Shown: positions 49,114 through 61,388, counted from the stretch's first letter. The stretch: DNA of 64,000 nucleotides from Paragordius varius (GCA_964247055.1 OZ176050.1:4464001-4528000), one strand, 5' to 3'. The notes: generated by a model not told the origin, from the letters alone. A program made the numbers and translations.

Positions 49114-51320
49114 AAGCCTCGGCTCTTTTACTTTTAAGTTTTTTAAAAAAAACAAGCCCATTTTAACGGCTCACAAAAATGTTATATATTACCCGATCTG
49201 TTGTTCACAAAATCTAGCGTATATAACATGACTTCCAGAGCTTGAACGCCTCCTTGGGGCATAACTACGCCACATACTAATTGTTCTTCCCTTTCATGGA
49301 TCATCATAAGTCCCCCCAACATAATATCCCCATCGGCCTGGCTAACTTTCTTGTTAGGCCACGTAAAGTTGAGATATGCGTTGGCTAAAACATGTGCATT
49401 CTCAATCTTACCAGCCATTTTAATGTAACGGGAATCTCCTTCATGCACAGGCTCTATAATCGCGTTTGGTGCAATGTAATCCACATGTTGAGAGAATTTA
49501 TCAGCTACAATAGGATTATCAATTTGCTCTAAAAGTGTAACTGTATGAGCTCTGCTAACATCAGTATTTGGGTGATCTACAAAGCCCAAAAGATTCTTGG
49601 CTGCTGGCTTTACGAATGGAATTACGGATGTTTGTGGCTTTTCTGTTCGAGGTCTTGCTATATGAACAAGTTTATTTCGGATGGGGCCTCGTCTCCGTTT
49701 ATCGTGACCTCTGCTTAACATTTGAGTTTGATATCTCTGGTTTATCAAATAGTTTGGCAAGTCTTGATTAGAAGTTGTACTTGTGGTAGGATTGGAAACA
49801 TAAACACTGTTATTATTTTGATGCGTTTTAAATATTTTCCATGTGTTTCCTCCTAATTTAATCGGCTTAACTCTACGTTTTTTCACAATGAGACTACTTG
49901 AATCATCGCCACTTGTGTCTTTTAAGGCGTTAGTAGTAATTGCTTCCTTTCTTGCTGTTGGATAATGGTTGTATTTTTTTGTCATTAAAGTTAGTGGATG
50001 GTAGGATTTACTTGCATCTAATCCTATTAGGTAAGATGGTTCAAAGTTATGAGGAGATGGATTTATGATTGCATTTACTTCTGTAACAATTCCATTCTTT
50101 TCGTCTTTTTCACTTAGTAATGATTTATATGGTTGTTGATGTTTTTGGAGGACAGGATAAATTTCCTCTTTATTTTGGAGCATCTCTCTTTTATTATTAT
50201 TATTTGAGTCTACTAAATCATATTTATCCTGGAATTTTTTAAATGTAGGTGATTGATGTGATGGCAAATCTACCATAAAAACGTTACGTTTGACTCTCGT
50301 AGGTTGACGACGTGTTCCTTTTCTTGGCAAAATGTAATTATGATACAACGGAGAAAAAGAAACAGAATTAGGTCGATGATTGGATTTTGTTGATAAAATG
50401 ACCTCTTCCTTATTGGTAATTAAGCGTAAGAGAAAACTATGGTCATAAATTTTAGGATTATTACTTTTTGATTCTAATTTTAATAGTAGCGGTGGTTTCA
50501 AATTAAACGCCAAGTTTTTTGCTCCAGATAGTACATGGTTTTTTGCATAAATATCTTCGGTGCGGTAATTTTTTTTGTTAGGTTGTGTTGGTAAATTTGG
50601 CGGTATGGATGTAACTTTATTGACCAGCTTCGCAAAATTACTTTTGTTGCCATCATGGATAAGGCTTAAAGGAGCAGAAGAGTTTTCGTTTGCATAAACA
50701 TTCGTTTGCTGTTTAGGGATTAGCCGTTTTGCATCGAACAATATTTGTAGTTGTCTCTTTGAGTAAGAGTTGTTTTGTGTAAAGTCTTTTGTTGCAACAT
50801 TGTTGGTGGTATAAGCACCAATAATGACATTGTACAAATTACTCGTGAGTGTTAGTGAATGGATTAATTTAAACCATGGCATCCATAACACCATAACAGA
50901 ATGATTTAATCTCATCATACTCGTATTTTTCGTTTGATCAAAAAAGATGGATTTAGTAAAGCTATTGTTGTCACATGTATGATTGCCAAAATTTTGGTAT
51001 CTTTTCTCTTTTTGCTTTATGCTATGGTCTATGACATTTCCAAAGTGTAAATTCTTAAAACTGTTTATGGTTTCAACGCTTTCAACATTAGGTGAACTAG
51101 TGATTGCATTTATCTTAGTATTACCAGCATAATAATAGGGAAATACATCGGATTGTATGATATTTTGTGAGATTTTTGTCCTATTATCGTAATATTTCCT
51201 TCCCCCACCGACATAAAAAGACGACAGATTTGCGTTGAAATAATTTGTGTTGGCGTGCAATATTTGCGAAGGAATAAACAAAAAAAATATTATATGGTAA
51301 ATTAATTTTCTTGTAATCAT
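29718..51320 (-). CDS. Metabotropic glutamate receptor-like class C GPCR, group II/mXR-like, with large N-terminal extension (13 exons, 1791 aa)
   Basis: Exons: 51320-49193, 48886-48794, 44938-44781, 43136-42966, 42896-42752, 34986-34797, 34675-34546, 34312-34066, 33804-33558, 33274-32313, 31883-31644, 31231-31076, 30226-29718; 5376 nt, all GT-AG and in phase. Order: signal peptide (about 1-23), a 640-residue basic Asn/Ser-rich extension, Venus-flytrap domain from GDIMLGGL (664) to ~1140, cysteine-rich domain (CCWVCVDC at 1171), seven helices (about 1285-1555) and a Ser/Asp-rich tail ending [29 protein letters not shown] and [17 protein letters not shown] match mGluRs closely, nearest to group II in the helices. 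Receptors of this class couple to G proteins at the plasma membrane. Oddities: the extension, a ~75-residue insertion between CRD cysteines, and Ala694 where mGluRs have the ligand-contacting Arg, so glutamate may not be the ligand. PAICS lies inside intron 5 on the other strand. Confidence 0.93.
31991..32264. mobile_element. Family C MITE in a receptor intron
   Basis: It lies in the 429 nt intron between receptor exons at 31883 and 32313. Ends approximate TACTATTTACACCTCCAATT and its complement (TTTGAGGTGTAAAGATAT). It has the shared interior CATAATTTATTTTTAAGG and CTGAAAAAATAATAATACAT, and matches the element at 12131-12405. About 274 bp, non-coding. Confidence 0.65.
32260..32285. repeat. 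TA dinucleotide microsatellite
   Basis: About 13 uninterrupted AT/TA dinucleotides directly abut the right end of the family C element inside the receptor intron. Confidence 0.9.
37048..37271. mobile_element. Mariner-like MITE, 224 bp
   Basis: CAGTCATGTATCATTTATTT at the left mirrors the right end AAATAAAGGATACATGACTG, with TA on both sides (37046-37047, 37272-37273). It is nearly a perfect palindrome: both arms carry TAAATGGGTATAAATATTTG-like and CAAGAGCTC-like blocks. It is a short deletion derivative of the type seen at 801-1855. Confidence 0.85.
38031..38447 (-). repeat. Repeat family D, reverse copy
   Basis: It runs from TTAACAATCTATTACCTTTT through TTTTTGCCGCCAGTTGATAA and ATATCAGCTGGTAT to TATGAAGTATTAAC, the reverse order of the 62.6 kb copy. 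Confidence 0.6.
38719..39231 (+). repeat. Repeat family A, forward copy directly upstream of PAICS
   Basis: It runs from TAACACTTTGATTTCAATTG through ACGCTATTTTTATTTTACAT to ACGAGTGCTAAC. It ends ~95 bp before the PAICS start codon, so the PAICS promoter must lie in or beside it. Confidence 0.65.
39326..40729 (+). CDS. PAICS: Bifunctional SAICAR synthetase / AIR carboxylase (PAICS), intronless, nested in the receptor intron
   Basis: PAICS carries out two consecutive steps of de novo purine synthesis in the cytosol: carboxylation of AIR to CAIR, then condensation with aspartate to SAICAR. The 467-residue product (human 425) shows the SAICAR synthetase half at about 1-270: [60 protein letters not shown]. 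The PurE-type half is about 295-450: SAHK (342-345), [12 protein letters not shown] and [12 protein letters not shown]. Two carboxylase loops depart from the animal consensus: ASPTD (302-306) for GSTSD and AGLSNG (369-374) for AGRSNG. This may weaken the carboxylase or just be divergence. Start at 39326 because the family N-terminus ([11 protein letters not shown]) follows at once. No introns, intact frame and opposite strand to the host gene suggest an old functional retrogene. Confidence 0.93.
   Translation: MKTFKNVKVGEKINEGKTKIIYNIHNIEFHDPKHSETSNKKYVMVSSKDDITANNALKHDVMDGKSYIASETTCCIFELLNYFGIPTHFVGRLEDSKNSFIAYKCKMYPIEWVIRRIATGSYLKRHKLVREGTRFIPPKLETFFKDDAQGDPQISYEEIVCSTELISFYPQEKVNNPALLRKHIYDKCAHLSVTIFEILERIWHTLFDVTLVDMKIEFGVTEDGQVVLADVIDNDSWRLWPQGCKDKQVDKQVYRDFKGDKTSEENLQMVKAKYQWVLDCLEKMPAQLNNMYNVSTILILLASPTDLGHGQAIETKIRNYLHSNMDNGVFPPLVNIVKRIVSAHKSTEVALNILAEYQTVEQLVIIACAGLSNGLGPVIAGNTPFPVINCPPNGHITHELQVDVWSSLRMPSGISCSTVTTPDGAALSALASLSNCHPFIWAHGRARQTTLTLKNCKIDYDLNKNVA
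40855..40860 (+). terminator. Candidate polyadenylation signal AATAAA of PAICS
   Basis: AATAAA lies ~125 nt after the PAICS stop codon, on the right strand, followed by AT-rich sequence. Confidence 0.5.
41415..41977 (+). repeat. Repeat family A, forward copy (best preserved here)
   Basis: It runs from CAACACTTCGATTCAAATTG to the terminal GAAGTGTTAA, with the full core between: GAAACGGTCCTAATTTAAAT, CTTCGACGCCATTTTTATTT, AATGGAAAAAGCGGTTTATT and GCACACATGTCACCTTGACT. About 563 bp. The 61-codon frame inside it is not a gene. Confidence 0.75.
43137..44780 (-). other. Receptor intron 3 (1644 nt)
   Basis: Intron between receptor exons ending at 44781 and starting at 43136. Its 3' part holds the mariner-like MITE at 43169-43391, which begins only 32 bp from the acceptor. 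The remainder shows no feature. Confidence 0.75.
43169..43391. mobile_element. Mariner-like MITE, 223 bp
   Basis: Same family as 37048-37271: left CAGTCATGTATCCTTTATTT, right AAATAAAGGATACATGACTG, near-palindromic throughout. The left flank is TA, the right flank CA, so one target base has changed. Confidence 0.85.
45188..45211. repeat. AT dinucleotide microsatellite
   Basis: An uninterrupted run of AT dinucleotides of about 24 bp inside a receptor intron. Confidence 0.9.
46430..46925 (-). repeat. Repeat family D, reverse copy
   Basis: Contains CTCATCTCAAACTGTTTCGC, TAGTATCAGCTGTTTGCTTC and AGAATTATAAAATTTTTTAT in the reverse family order, ending near AATGTAATAAAGTG. Confidence 0.55.
49077..49111. 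repeat. TA dinucleotide microsatellite
   Basis: About 17 uninterrupted TA repeats inside receptor intron 1 (48887-49192), about 80 bp downstream of the end of exon 1 on the minus strand. Confidence 0.95.
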
Positions 51321-54300
51321 TATGATTGTTTAAGATGCGTCACCGGTCAAAAAGGATGGGCTCGGTGTCGATTTTTTCAAAATATTATATTAGTCGCAAG
51401 ATTATTAAGGTCATTCTTCCTTTAAATGTTGGGAATATTGTAGTTTCTGATTATTAGGCATTATATGAAACCAAAATATCGCTATAAATTAGTTGATCCT
51501 TCATACATTTGGCAGATTAATCAGGAAGATAGGGATGAAATGAAAACGAGAGCGATATTTTATTTCTGGCAGCATTAATCAAGACAAAATTTTTTCCACA
51601 TGAAAAATTTGAAGGAATACACAAACATATACCACTTTGAAAGACTAAATATGTAATACCAAATAAGGCGTCCATTTTTAATTAGTTTTTTAGGGGCTGT
51701 TGTCATCCTATAACTCAATCAAAATGATAATTTATTAGGACACTAAAAGAGATAAAAAAAATTTCGTTGTTATGGAGATTGGAATTTAGGCATCTTGGTC
51801 AGAAGGGATGATGGAAAAATTCTGAATATCATACAAGTTAGGAAGTTATAATATTGTCTATCTATTATTGTTCATAATATAGTCCAAAGCAAGCAACTTC
51901 CTACGAATACATTGTAATATACAGAATAATAAATGATCACATATATCTCAAGAAGAGTAACAATATTCTTGCTAAACAAGATAAGATTCCAGGATCCGCA
52001 TGTATATTTGCTGCATGATGAGAGATATTATTATTATTATTATAATAGGAATTGGAAACATTCATAAACTCAAACTCAAAAATGACATATTTTGGTAAGT
52101 ATTTCCTTGTGCATTTTCTTACACATCTAAATATTTATTCATACATATATATATAAATTATATATTGTATAAAGTGTAAATTTATTCAAAAAGTTATTTG
52201 GTGACTCTCTCTCACTCTCTGATTCCCATTCTCATCAACATATTGAAGATGTTGACATAAAAATAAATTAATTTAAGCACAATATTTTTTCTTCATGAAA
52301 AATAGATATTATCCTCTAAAATACTAATAGCCACACTATATTTCACAGCGAAAAAAATATGCAAAAATGCATATTTATACAATTATACAAATATCGTGAT
52401 ATCTGATAAGGGTAAGAGAAAGAGAGAGATAGAATCAACTATGAGTTATACTCAATTTTTTAAACAGTTTTTACGTAATATACCTATTACAATTCATATT
52501 TTTAGGAATACTATAAATAGCTGGTCCCTAAAATAAATAGAGTGTGGTCAGGACCTTGAAGGAGAATAATTCCAAAAATTTTTGAATTAATCAGGAATAT
52601 GCTGAATATATATAAATATGAATGTAATACGGATGGTAAATGTTTAAGTCAAAGTATTCAAAAAGTATAAATTAATGGATATTCTGAGTTCAATTACAGA
52701 CAAATTTTATGATACAAGAATGAATGATGTAGCAAAAATATAAATTTTCAAAAACGCAATATATCTTTAAATTAAAATATTTTTGTAACTATGATGATTT
52801 AACATATTTTTTTCATTATTATACATTTATTCAATAAAAATTAATGAAATATTATTTGAATTAAATATAGGGTTAAAGGATTATCTTAAACGGAGGAGGA
52901 AATGTTTCCATCATTTTTTGGAACAATAATATTTTTTGAAAGAAAGCTATGAAGAAAATTATTAAAATATGAGAAGATCAGGGAAACGAGAATTATGATA
53001 TATTTTTAAATATTAAATTTTTAACAATAAATTACGCAAGTAATATTTTAATTAAATTATCATCTTTTAGTGTAATATATTCTATAAGACCGAAATAGTA
53101 TAAAAATGATCTGCGGTGCGCTTTCTTTTTAAAAATAACCGTTATTTTAATATTGAAGAATAAGGAATAAAAATATATTAGAAATGAATGATATGGTGAA
53201 TGCAGATTTTAATTTCAGATAGCTAAAAAAATATCTTTACAATATTATACAGATTATGTATATATGTTATCAAATATTTTGTATTTTGAAAAACAAAAAT
53301 TATATTTTTATTTAAAGACCTTATTAAGCTTTGACTAGTGTTTATTCTGTTATTCTGGCAGTTTTTATCATATTTTACTACAACTAAACAATACTAATCC
53401 ACATTTTATCTTATATAATCTAACTAACACAAAATATATACAATACAAAAAACATTTTATCAAAAATTTTAATGAAAAAAAAATCAGATATTGTAAAATA
53501 GGAAAAGATCGTGTTCCGTTATATACTACTATTTTTTATGTTTTGGTTTTTTGGTTTTTTGCTATACAAAAGCTTGTACTTTTTTTCATCTTTCTCACTC
53601 CAATAATATTTGTTAAACAACATACATAAATTAAAATTTTGCATTGTTGTATATAATAATAAAAATTATAATTATCTCTGTATAGATTTTTTAATATAAC
53701 GAACGCTATCCATAATTTTTATTATAATAGGCTTGATTTATTTTAATTTTACATTGTTAAAAAAGATTACAAAACTAAGGAAGGGTAAGGGTTACATATT
53801 TTAACATATATATATAATAAATATTGATTTTAAAATTCTGTGTTAATTTTACAAATTATGGCGAATTTTAAATTCATAGTTAGTTAATCGTTTAAATAAA
53901 ACATTGTATTTTCTGATTAGAAAATACATACTTCTTTCACATTGCTCGCCGATTTTATATGAAAATCAAGTTAGAGCTGACATAAATATTAATGTAAAAG
54001 TAATTAATCTTAAAACAACAATTGGTTACCAATATTTTTTCTTAACATAAAAATACAAAAATATGTGAATTGTTTGATCAAACGAAAGAGTAAGATTTAG
54101 TTTAGATTTTAGAGCCTGAAAAAAAGTTGATCTACAACAAACAATATAATATATTTTTATAATAATAATAATTAAACACGAATATGTAGGATCGTCAAAA
54201 TCGTAAAAGATATACATTTTTTTGAAAATTTTTTGATTTTAATAAAATTCAACGGATAAAATAATATTTTTAAGGAATAACCTTATTTTTTAATTTCACG

Positions 54301-57300
54301 ATGATTTTTGTTGCATCGCGTCTTTTCTAAAAATCTTTTTTTACCACAAATGTCCAAATGTGTGATGGTGTTGTCAATTCCATCCAAAATATTCTTCCTT
54401 AAAATATTATTTTATTTGTCAAAAATCTTCCCTCCTATTTAAATATAAATTAAAAAAAATGAATTCTGCGTGAGACAATTTTACCACCATTCAACCAATG
54501 CATTAAATTTTTTTATAATAAAAGTTTTTGTTAGTTTTTACTAAAATATACTACTGACTTTTTAACAATATTTTGGCATTCGAAAATTAAATCCCTACTT
54601 CCCATCGGCAATTTATTTTGCCGTCTATCTCTAAAATTTTACTTTGATAGGGATGATTTTCATAAACATTTTTATTATTGTACAGTAGGTCATAAAAATT
54701 TCAGTTTTAATTAAAACGTGAAAACTTTAAAAAGGTATATTAAAGTAATTTGTGATTAAGTAAAATAGCTAAATATTTAATTTTGTACTTAAAAACTTCG
54801 TTACATATGAAATATTTTATATAAGAATACTTTTGGATATTTTTTGTACCTGGGAAAGCCAAACGGTTATGAAGTGTTTTTAAAAAACTGGTTATTTTTG
54901 ATAAATCCATTCGAATCTACGTTCAATTAATTTCGGTATTCCCTTGTTAAAATGGATACATTAGCTTAAAACTTAAATGGATCTTTATCTCAAATATTTT
55001 AAGGCTGAATACCATGGTAATCAAAAATTATTTTAAACGCAAAAATGGGTATGTGATATTTTAAATATTGATATCCATAATTAGGAAGCTGAATAAAATT
55101 CTTAGTGTAGATACTTTAAAATCATCTCAATCACTCAAAATTTTTAAAATAAGTTCAAACCATATTATAATCAATAGTGAATTAACAGAATAAATATTTA
55201 AAGTAAAATGCAATTCTTAGTTATTTATACCACGGTGGAATTTTATTCTATAAATATTAGAAATATAAACCAAAACCGTTTTTGAAATGACTCCCCGGTT
55301 CCAGATATTTTTGAAATAGGGGTTCCACTTCAAACAATATAATTTCGAAATAATGATCCCGTTTTTGTTTAACTCTATTAGTTACCATTATATTAAAACT
55401 TAAAAATAAAATATTTTGTTGTTTTAAAAAAATTCAAAAACCAATTGAACCCAATTTATTACTAATAAACATTCAAATACTTTCATTGCTTGAGTGGAAA
55501 AATGCTACAGTCTTTATAGCCATTATTTCTTAATAGTAGATCATTAATGTTCTTAGCAAATATTTTGGGAAAACCCCATCTAGGAAGACTGGTCATTTGT
55601 TATCATTATAATACTTTTATGATTATAAGTTTTATTAAAATTCAAGTAAAAATTTTGATCAACTCGATTAGTGCTAATTTATGAAAATACACTCATGTAA
55701 AAGATACAAATTTTTCACCATTAAAATGATTTTATATAAATTATTCGGATATATTTATTATAAGTTTTACTTTATTTTTAAATATTTATCTTTTTAAAAA
55801 ATATCAATCATCAAATGATTTTAGCATTTATTTAACATCTGTGACTTCCACATCTGAGTTTAACATTTTCGTTGTTTACACTAGGGATGTCTAATAAGGG
55901 TCCTCCGATACATTATTTGTAGCCGCAAAAAAATGAAAATCTATAATTTGCAGAAATGCTCATAAAATCTTAGTAAATTGATCTCAAACATACCTTTTAA
56001 ATATTTCTATTCAATTAGCAACGGACTACGAAAAATTATCATGTTGTGTTTGAAATCTAATAAAATATATTTATAAATGTTCAATATAGTTTCGAATGCG
56101 GCCCAAGAAACCATTTGTTTTAAACACCCTGGTTTAAACTGCAAAATTTTGTTAATAAGCTCATGTCATGAAATTTGAAGGTAGACTAACTGTCAAATAA
56201 TTAAATAAAATATACAATATTGCAAAGCTATACGAAGTACTCGGTTCAAAAAGAAAAATTTAAATTTTTCAAGCTTAGCGTTTTTCGGGAATTTATTTGG
56301 ATATTTTATATTTATATATGCACTACTTTTTAAGATATATATAAAATATATGAGCATTAATTGGAATAAAAAAATTCTATTTCTATAACTGTTTACTGTA
56401 TGAAAAAATGTAATTTATGGGCGTCCTTTTTAACGTGGCACATCTAACAAGTCAACATGAAATAGCATTTTGATTGATTTATTGGATTATTCAAGGGGGC
56501 ATAGCACCCAAATTTTGTGCTTGTTCTATTGAACCCAGGTTAATATGGCACTTTAAAATTACGAATTTTTTTGGAAATATTAAATATTTTTTTTGGAAGA
56601 TAAAAAATAAATATTTTTTTTACTATGCAGTGTTTTTTTTCCGTATATAATATTTTATGAAAATTATTATGAGTTTAAAGCAGATACCTGAACCACGGTT
56701 CCAAACGGTTGCAAAAAATATAGTTTTATTTTTATTATTTATTGCAATGTTTATATTTTTTGCTATATAATATCCTAAACGATCATTTTTTAAATTTTCA
56801 CAGATTATTGACCTAGAATCATTTTTGTGGTTTATATATATGATTTCATGGTCATTCATTTACATTCATTAACTTGGCCTTAAAATTGTAGGAAATCCTA
56901 ACCATTTGACAAATAAATAAAACCAAATCTATTTTTTTAAAAAATCACCGAAAGCAAATAAACCTGGAACAGCGACCAGAAATAAACCGGTTTCATTTGA
57001 GGCAATTATAACTTTGGGATACGTAAAGAGCCAAAATGCGGCGGCACTAAGGTTTGATAATTGAATACATCAAAAAATGCAATTTGAACAGCTTATTTAT
57101 TTAAATAATAAAACTTTACTGAAATCGAATGTTCAGTTTGATGTTAAAAATAATCTTTGCTCACATATAAGTGTGTTGAAACAATAAGTGAAATTAGGAG
57201 GCCGCATTAATTAATAAATTAATATAATTTATTTTTAAAATAATTAATTGGAAATGATTAAAAAATTATACACCATTTTAATATGTAAGAATAGACTAGG

Positions 57301-57843
57301 TCCAACGGCTTCTAAAGGCAAACTCGCATGAGTGTTTTTACAGTGAAAAATTTAGGCATATGTTTTTCATTTCTATATTTTAATATATAGATTGTTGGCT
57401 TTGCGATAATTTTATAAAACAGGGAACACCGAATCCCCAGGTTAAAAATATTTAAGTCTCCAATGTACAAATTTTACTAGACATTTTTTCAACAGTCTGA
57501 TGTTAATTTAACTTATAAATAAATTTTGTGAACCAATATCTCATAAAAGTTGCCTGAATGTTAAGATATTGGATAAAACTAGGTTAAATATGGAACACTG
57601 CTATAAGCAATAATAATTATTATAAATAAAAGTCGAATATTAAAATTTTTAGAGTATTTTATACGCATTCTAGCCTATTTATTAAGTAAATTAGATTATA
57701 AAAATTTGTGTTGGAAAACCTACTGTGTATATGAAAAACATCTGGTTTTTAAAAATTCTTACGTAACATAAACAATTTTTAGCATAATGTGTGCTAATAC
57801 GGCCATTTTTATAAAGCAATTACCAAAAAGTGAAATATTTTTC
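51321..57843. other. Gene-poor DNA upstream of the receptor gene
   Basis: 6.5 kb with no supported exon. The receptor promoter and any 5' UTR exon should lie near the left end, but I cannot place a start site. Near 52207-52224 there is a TC-rich stretch (CTCTCTCTCACTCTCTG). Fragments of the GGTTCCAAACC-type hAT MITE family appear near 55225-55335 (CCCCGGTTCCAGATATTTTT) and 56685-56705 (AACCACGGTTCCAAACGGTT). Otherwise AT-rich and featureless to the eye. Confidence 0.45.
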
Positions 57844-58365
57844 TTAACAGTTTGATTCTGGGATTAAGTTGATGTTTTAAAAAACTACTGAAATAAGCGG
57901 TTCCAATTTTTTATGTTTCTATCCTAATAAAAATTATATAAATAAGCTAAAATATCTAAAAAATTTAGTTTTGAAAAAAAGCTCCATATCAAACTACTTG
58001 GACCCCATATTTTTACAAAATTTTTGAAAAAATATCGTGTTTATTTGATTCTAAGCTAAAATTAACTTTACATTTTTATTAAAACATTTGACATTAATAT
58101 AAACAGAAAGAGTAGTTCATTTTGCGTTATTATTATATTTATCTTATGCACACATGTCATGTTGGCTAAATTTTTGGGTCTTACCTCCGAGTTTGAATGA
58201 ATGTGTTTTTATATTTGGGTTCATCAAGGTTATAAAAGTGCAAACTTTTGCCATGATTTCAATTAATTTTATATTTTTTGAAATATTTTTTAAACAAGTC
58301 TGGGGTATCTAACTACCCCAATTTGAATCGAAGATTGAAAATAATGTGTTGCATCCAAGTGTTAA
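57844..58365 (+). repeat. Repeat family A, forward copy
   Basis: It starts near TTAACAGTTTGATTCTGGGA, has the core GCGGTTCCAATTTTTTATGT and AAAGCTCCATATCAAACTAC, and ends GCATCCAAGTGTTAA (58351-58365). The terminal palindrome GGGGTATCTAACTACCCC is complete at 58302-58319. Confidence 0.7.
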
Positions 58366-61300
58366 ATAAAAGCAACCTAAAGCATCTTCACAATCCTCAC
58401 ACTTTTTTCCAAAATTAGCACAATGAGTTATATATTAATCCGATCCCAAAATATTAATGCAATTAAACCTAAGAAAATGCTTAAAATTGTTAAAAAATTT
58501 TATAAAAAATGTTTAATTATGATGTAAATTAAAGGGAAGCTAAAGGCCCTATCTTTTCCGTGAAAATATTTATTTTATAATTAATCATTCTCGAATCTTT
58601 TGAAGTCTTGCTTTAAAAAACAGCGAATTAACATGCTTTTATATTCCATAAATAACTTGTAATTTTAGAATTTTAAATATGTTAATCATTTTTTTCCACA
58701 GCTTAAATTTTCGAATTCCTAAAATCATTTTTAAAGATCATATTTCTAAAAAGCAGTTAATATGTACCTAAAAAATTTGCATATTATAAAAATCTTTATG
58801 ATTAAGTTCACATCTGTTTTTTTATCTTTTATGATAGTTTTAGGCTAGGGTCACTTACTATTTCGGAAATCGAAATGAATTCTTAAATAAATAAAACAAA
58901 AGATAAGGTTTATTAGATAGGCATGATTTATGAATATTGGTTTTAGTGTTGAGACAGAGAAGGACCACACTTTTAATAAAAATTGCAGTTATTTTTGGTT
59001 TGAATTAAGACAAAAGAAGCTATAAATTGAAATATATACAAATTTTTTATTTTGTGAATTTTTAATATGTTTTTTTAAACCATGCAGGAATCCAAATATA
59101 TGTTGTGGACAAGTGATTTTATTGGTATAAAACACAAACAATTTGAGTTTTTTTCCTCAAAATTTTGTTTATTTTTAGTTTTCTTTTGCATACGATGAGA
59201 ATATTTTTATAATCAGAAGGGTTAGTGGCCTATAATTGTTATTATTAGAGCTAAATCATATGCAATCCATCTCCCATATATAGATATATACGTTCGTCAG
59301 CATTTTTTTGTTGCACACATCACATGCCAACATCTTCAAAAAAGTAGTATGTAATAAAATGAATAATTAATGTGAACGAGAATGCACAATTAGATAAATT
59401 AGGCAAGTGAATTGTCGTTGTTCTCAGCAAAATTAATTATTTTAAAGTATTGATCTTAAATACTGTTTTTTATAACTCTTAGCAAAAGGATTGATGAGAA
59501 TATATAATAAAACTTTTCAATAAAACAAAGTGCGTTTGTCCTTTTTTTTCAATATGTCCTGCTTGTGATTTATGACTGTATTGGCATAATTGCAACATAA
59601 AATTGGTAGAATTAATTATCGGTAGTACGATGCTTCTATAAACTAAGAGTTAAATTGCTTGAATGCAATATTCATTTATATAAAAACTTTTATTGTTTTA
59701 ATGCCTCTGTTTGCGACATATTAATTAATATATGTTAGAAACAAGATCTTAAATCTTTTTATTCGGCACAATTTTCCAGAACATGCTTAAATCAATAATA
59801 ATTCTAATACAATGTCAAGATAGCAGGGATTCGATTCTTAGATAATATTTTATAATAAATAAATGTCTAAGTTTGAGTGAAATTTTGAATAAATGAAAGT
59901 CTTATCGCTATTGTAGTGATAAAACACCAAATAATTAACAGTCAGCTGTTTTTGAAATTTCATACAATTGTAAAAAATATTTTGGTTATACAATAGATTG
60001 TCAGGTATTAATTCTTTTGAATCGTTAATAACATTTATAATTAATTTAAAATGCAAATAATAACAGAAAGGAGTGAGAATAAATACAAAATTATAGATTT
60101 TAAAAATAGACATAAAAAGCGAATGAAAATTACCCTGGTTTGAAACCTCTTCGGAAAACAATGACAGGATGGCGATATAGATATTTGATCTACTCATACT
60201 GGGGCTTGCATACATTTTAATCATTTTTATTGCTTATTTTTACGATATCGCATAATACACCTCTTATCCTACTTATACAAAGGTCTGGCTAAAAATTACC
60301 AAAATGTAACATTATGTTTTAAATAAATAAAATATTAGTTGTTTATCAAATCGCCGACGCACCGCCTATTTGGGTCAGTGTTTTTTGGTTTCCGTTTTGT
60401 ATTTTGAAAATGCATAATGGAGAATATTAATTTTTAACTTTATAATTTTTTACTAATTAGTATAAAAATATTGTTAGTACCAAATACAAAAATCATAAAA
60501 ATGTCTATTATTAAATGTTTATATAATTATTGGCCAGATATTTATTATCAAATATTTGTTAAAAATAGGACGGCAATTCTCATAATCTTTTATAAATCCA
60601 ATAAAACTTAAATTCGTCAATTTCATATTACATTAATTTATTCATTAAAAAAACGTCCATTTTTTGATATTTTTACCATCCAAACATTTATTTCACTAAG
60701 AATATATCCAGTTGACATAAAGTATTTTATTATTTTTAAAATAAATAACAGTTAAACGAATTTCATAAAACTAAATCTATAAAATATATCCAATTCACCG
60801 TATAACGAATTTTATTATTTACATAAAATTCGTTTTATTATCTTTTGATAAAATATATCTCCCGACTGTATATTTTACTACAATTAGTTAGACTCAAAAA
60901 GCTGATAACTTATGTGCTTTACATATGTAACATACTTTCATTTAATGAAAAAGGTTATCTGGTAAAAATATGCACAATATTGGTATTTCTAAATGGATTC
61001 AATGATTAATATTATGGCTATAAAAAACAGCCAAAAAACTAAGTTACTGATTGCCTAACTTAGGTAAATAGCCAAATTACCAGTATGTTAGGAAAGGTAG
61101 TGGTCTGAAATTTAATGTCGAATTAGGGTATTCGTAATATATAACGAAAAACCTTTTCCATAAAATTATATATATTACAAAAATCATAGATTAATGCTGA
61201 AAAGGAATCGTAAACTAAAATCGTTTTTAATTTCTGTGCCCGTTCCAAGTTTTGTTGCAGTCCAAAAACGATTCTGAACCAAATATTTTCAGTCTTAAAA

Positions 61301-61388
61301 TGTAATGTTTTTAAAAATATCATTTTTAGTCAAATGTTGATTTCGATTAATTTATAAAATATTTATTTATCATATAGTGTGTATAAAT
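58366..61388. other. Gene-poor DNA
   Basis: No confident gene or element in 3 kb, apart from the weak candidate exon at 60134-60224. Confidence 0.4.
60134..60224 (-). other. Weak candidate coding exon
   Basis: The minus strand has ATG at 60224 and 30 codons of less AT-biased sequence (MIKMYASPSMSRSN, then FSEEVSNQ). They end at a consensus-like donor, CAGG|GTAATT. After the donor the frame stays open to 59850 but becomes intron-like. No partner exon or motif is recognised, so this may be chance. Confidence 0.15.

Noticed and set aside
49568-49771. Plus-strand frame opposite the receptor's first exon
   Set aside because: It is the antisense shadow of the receptor coding sequence.
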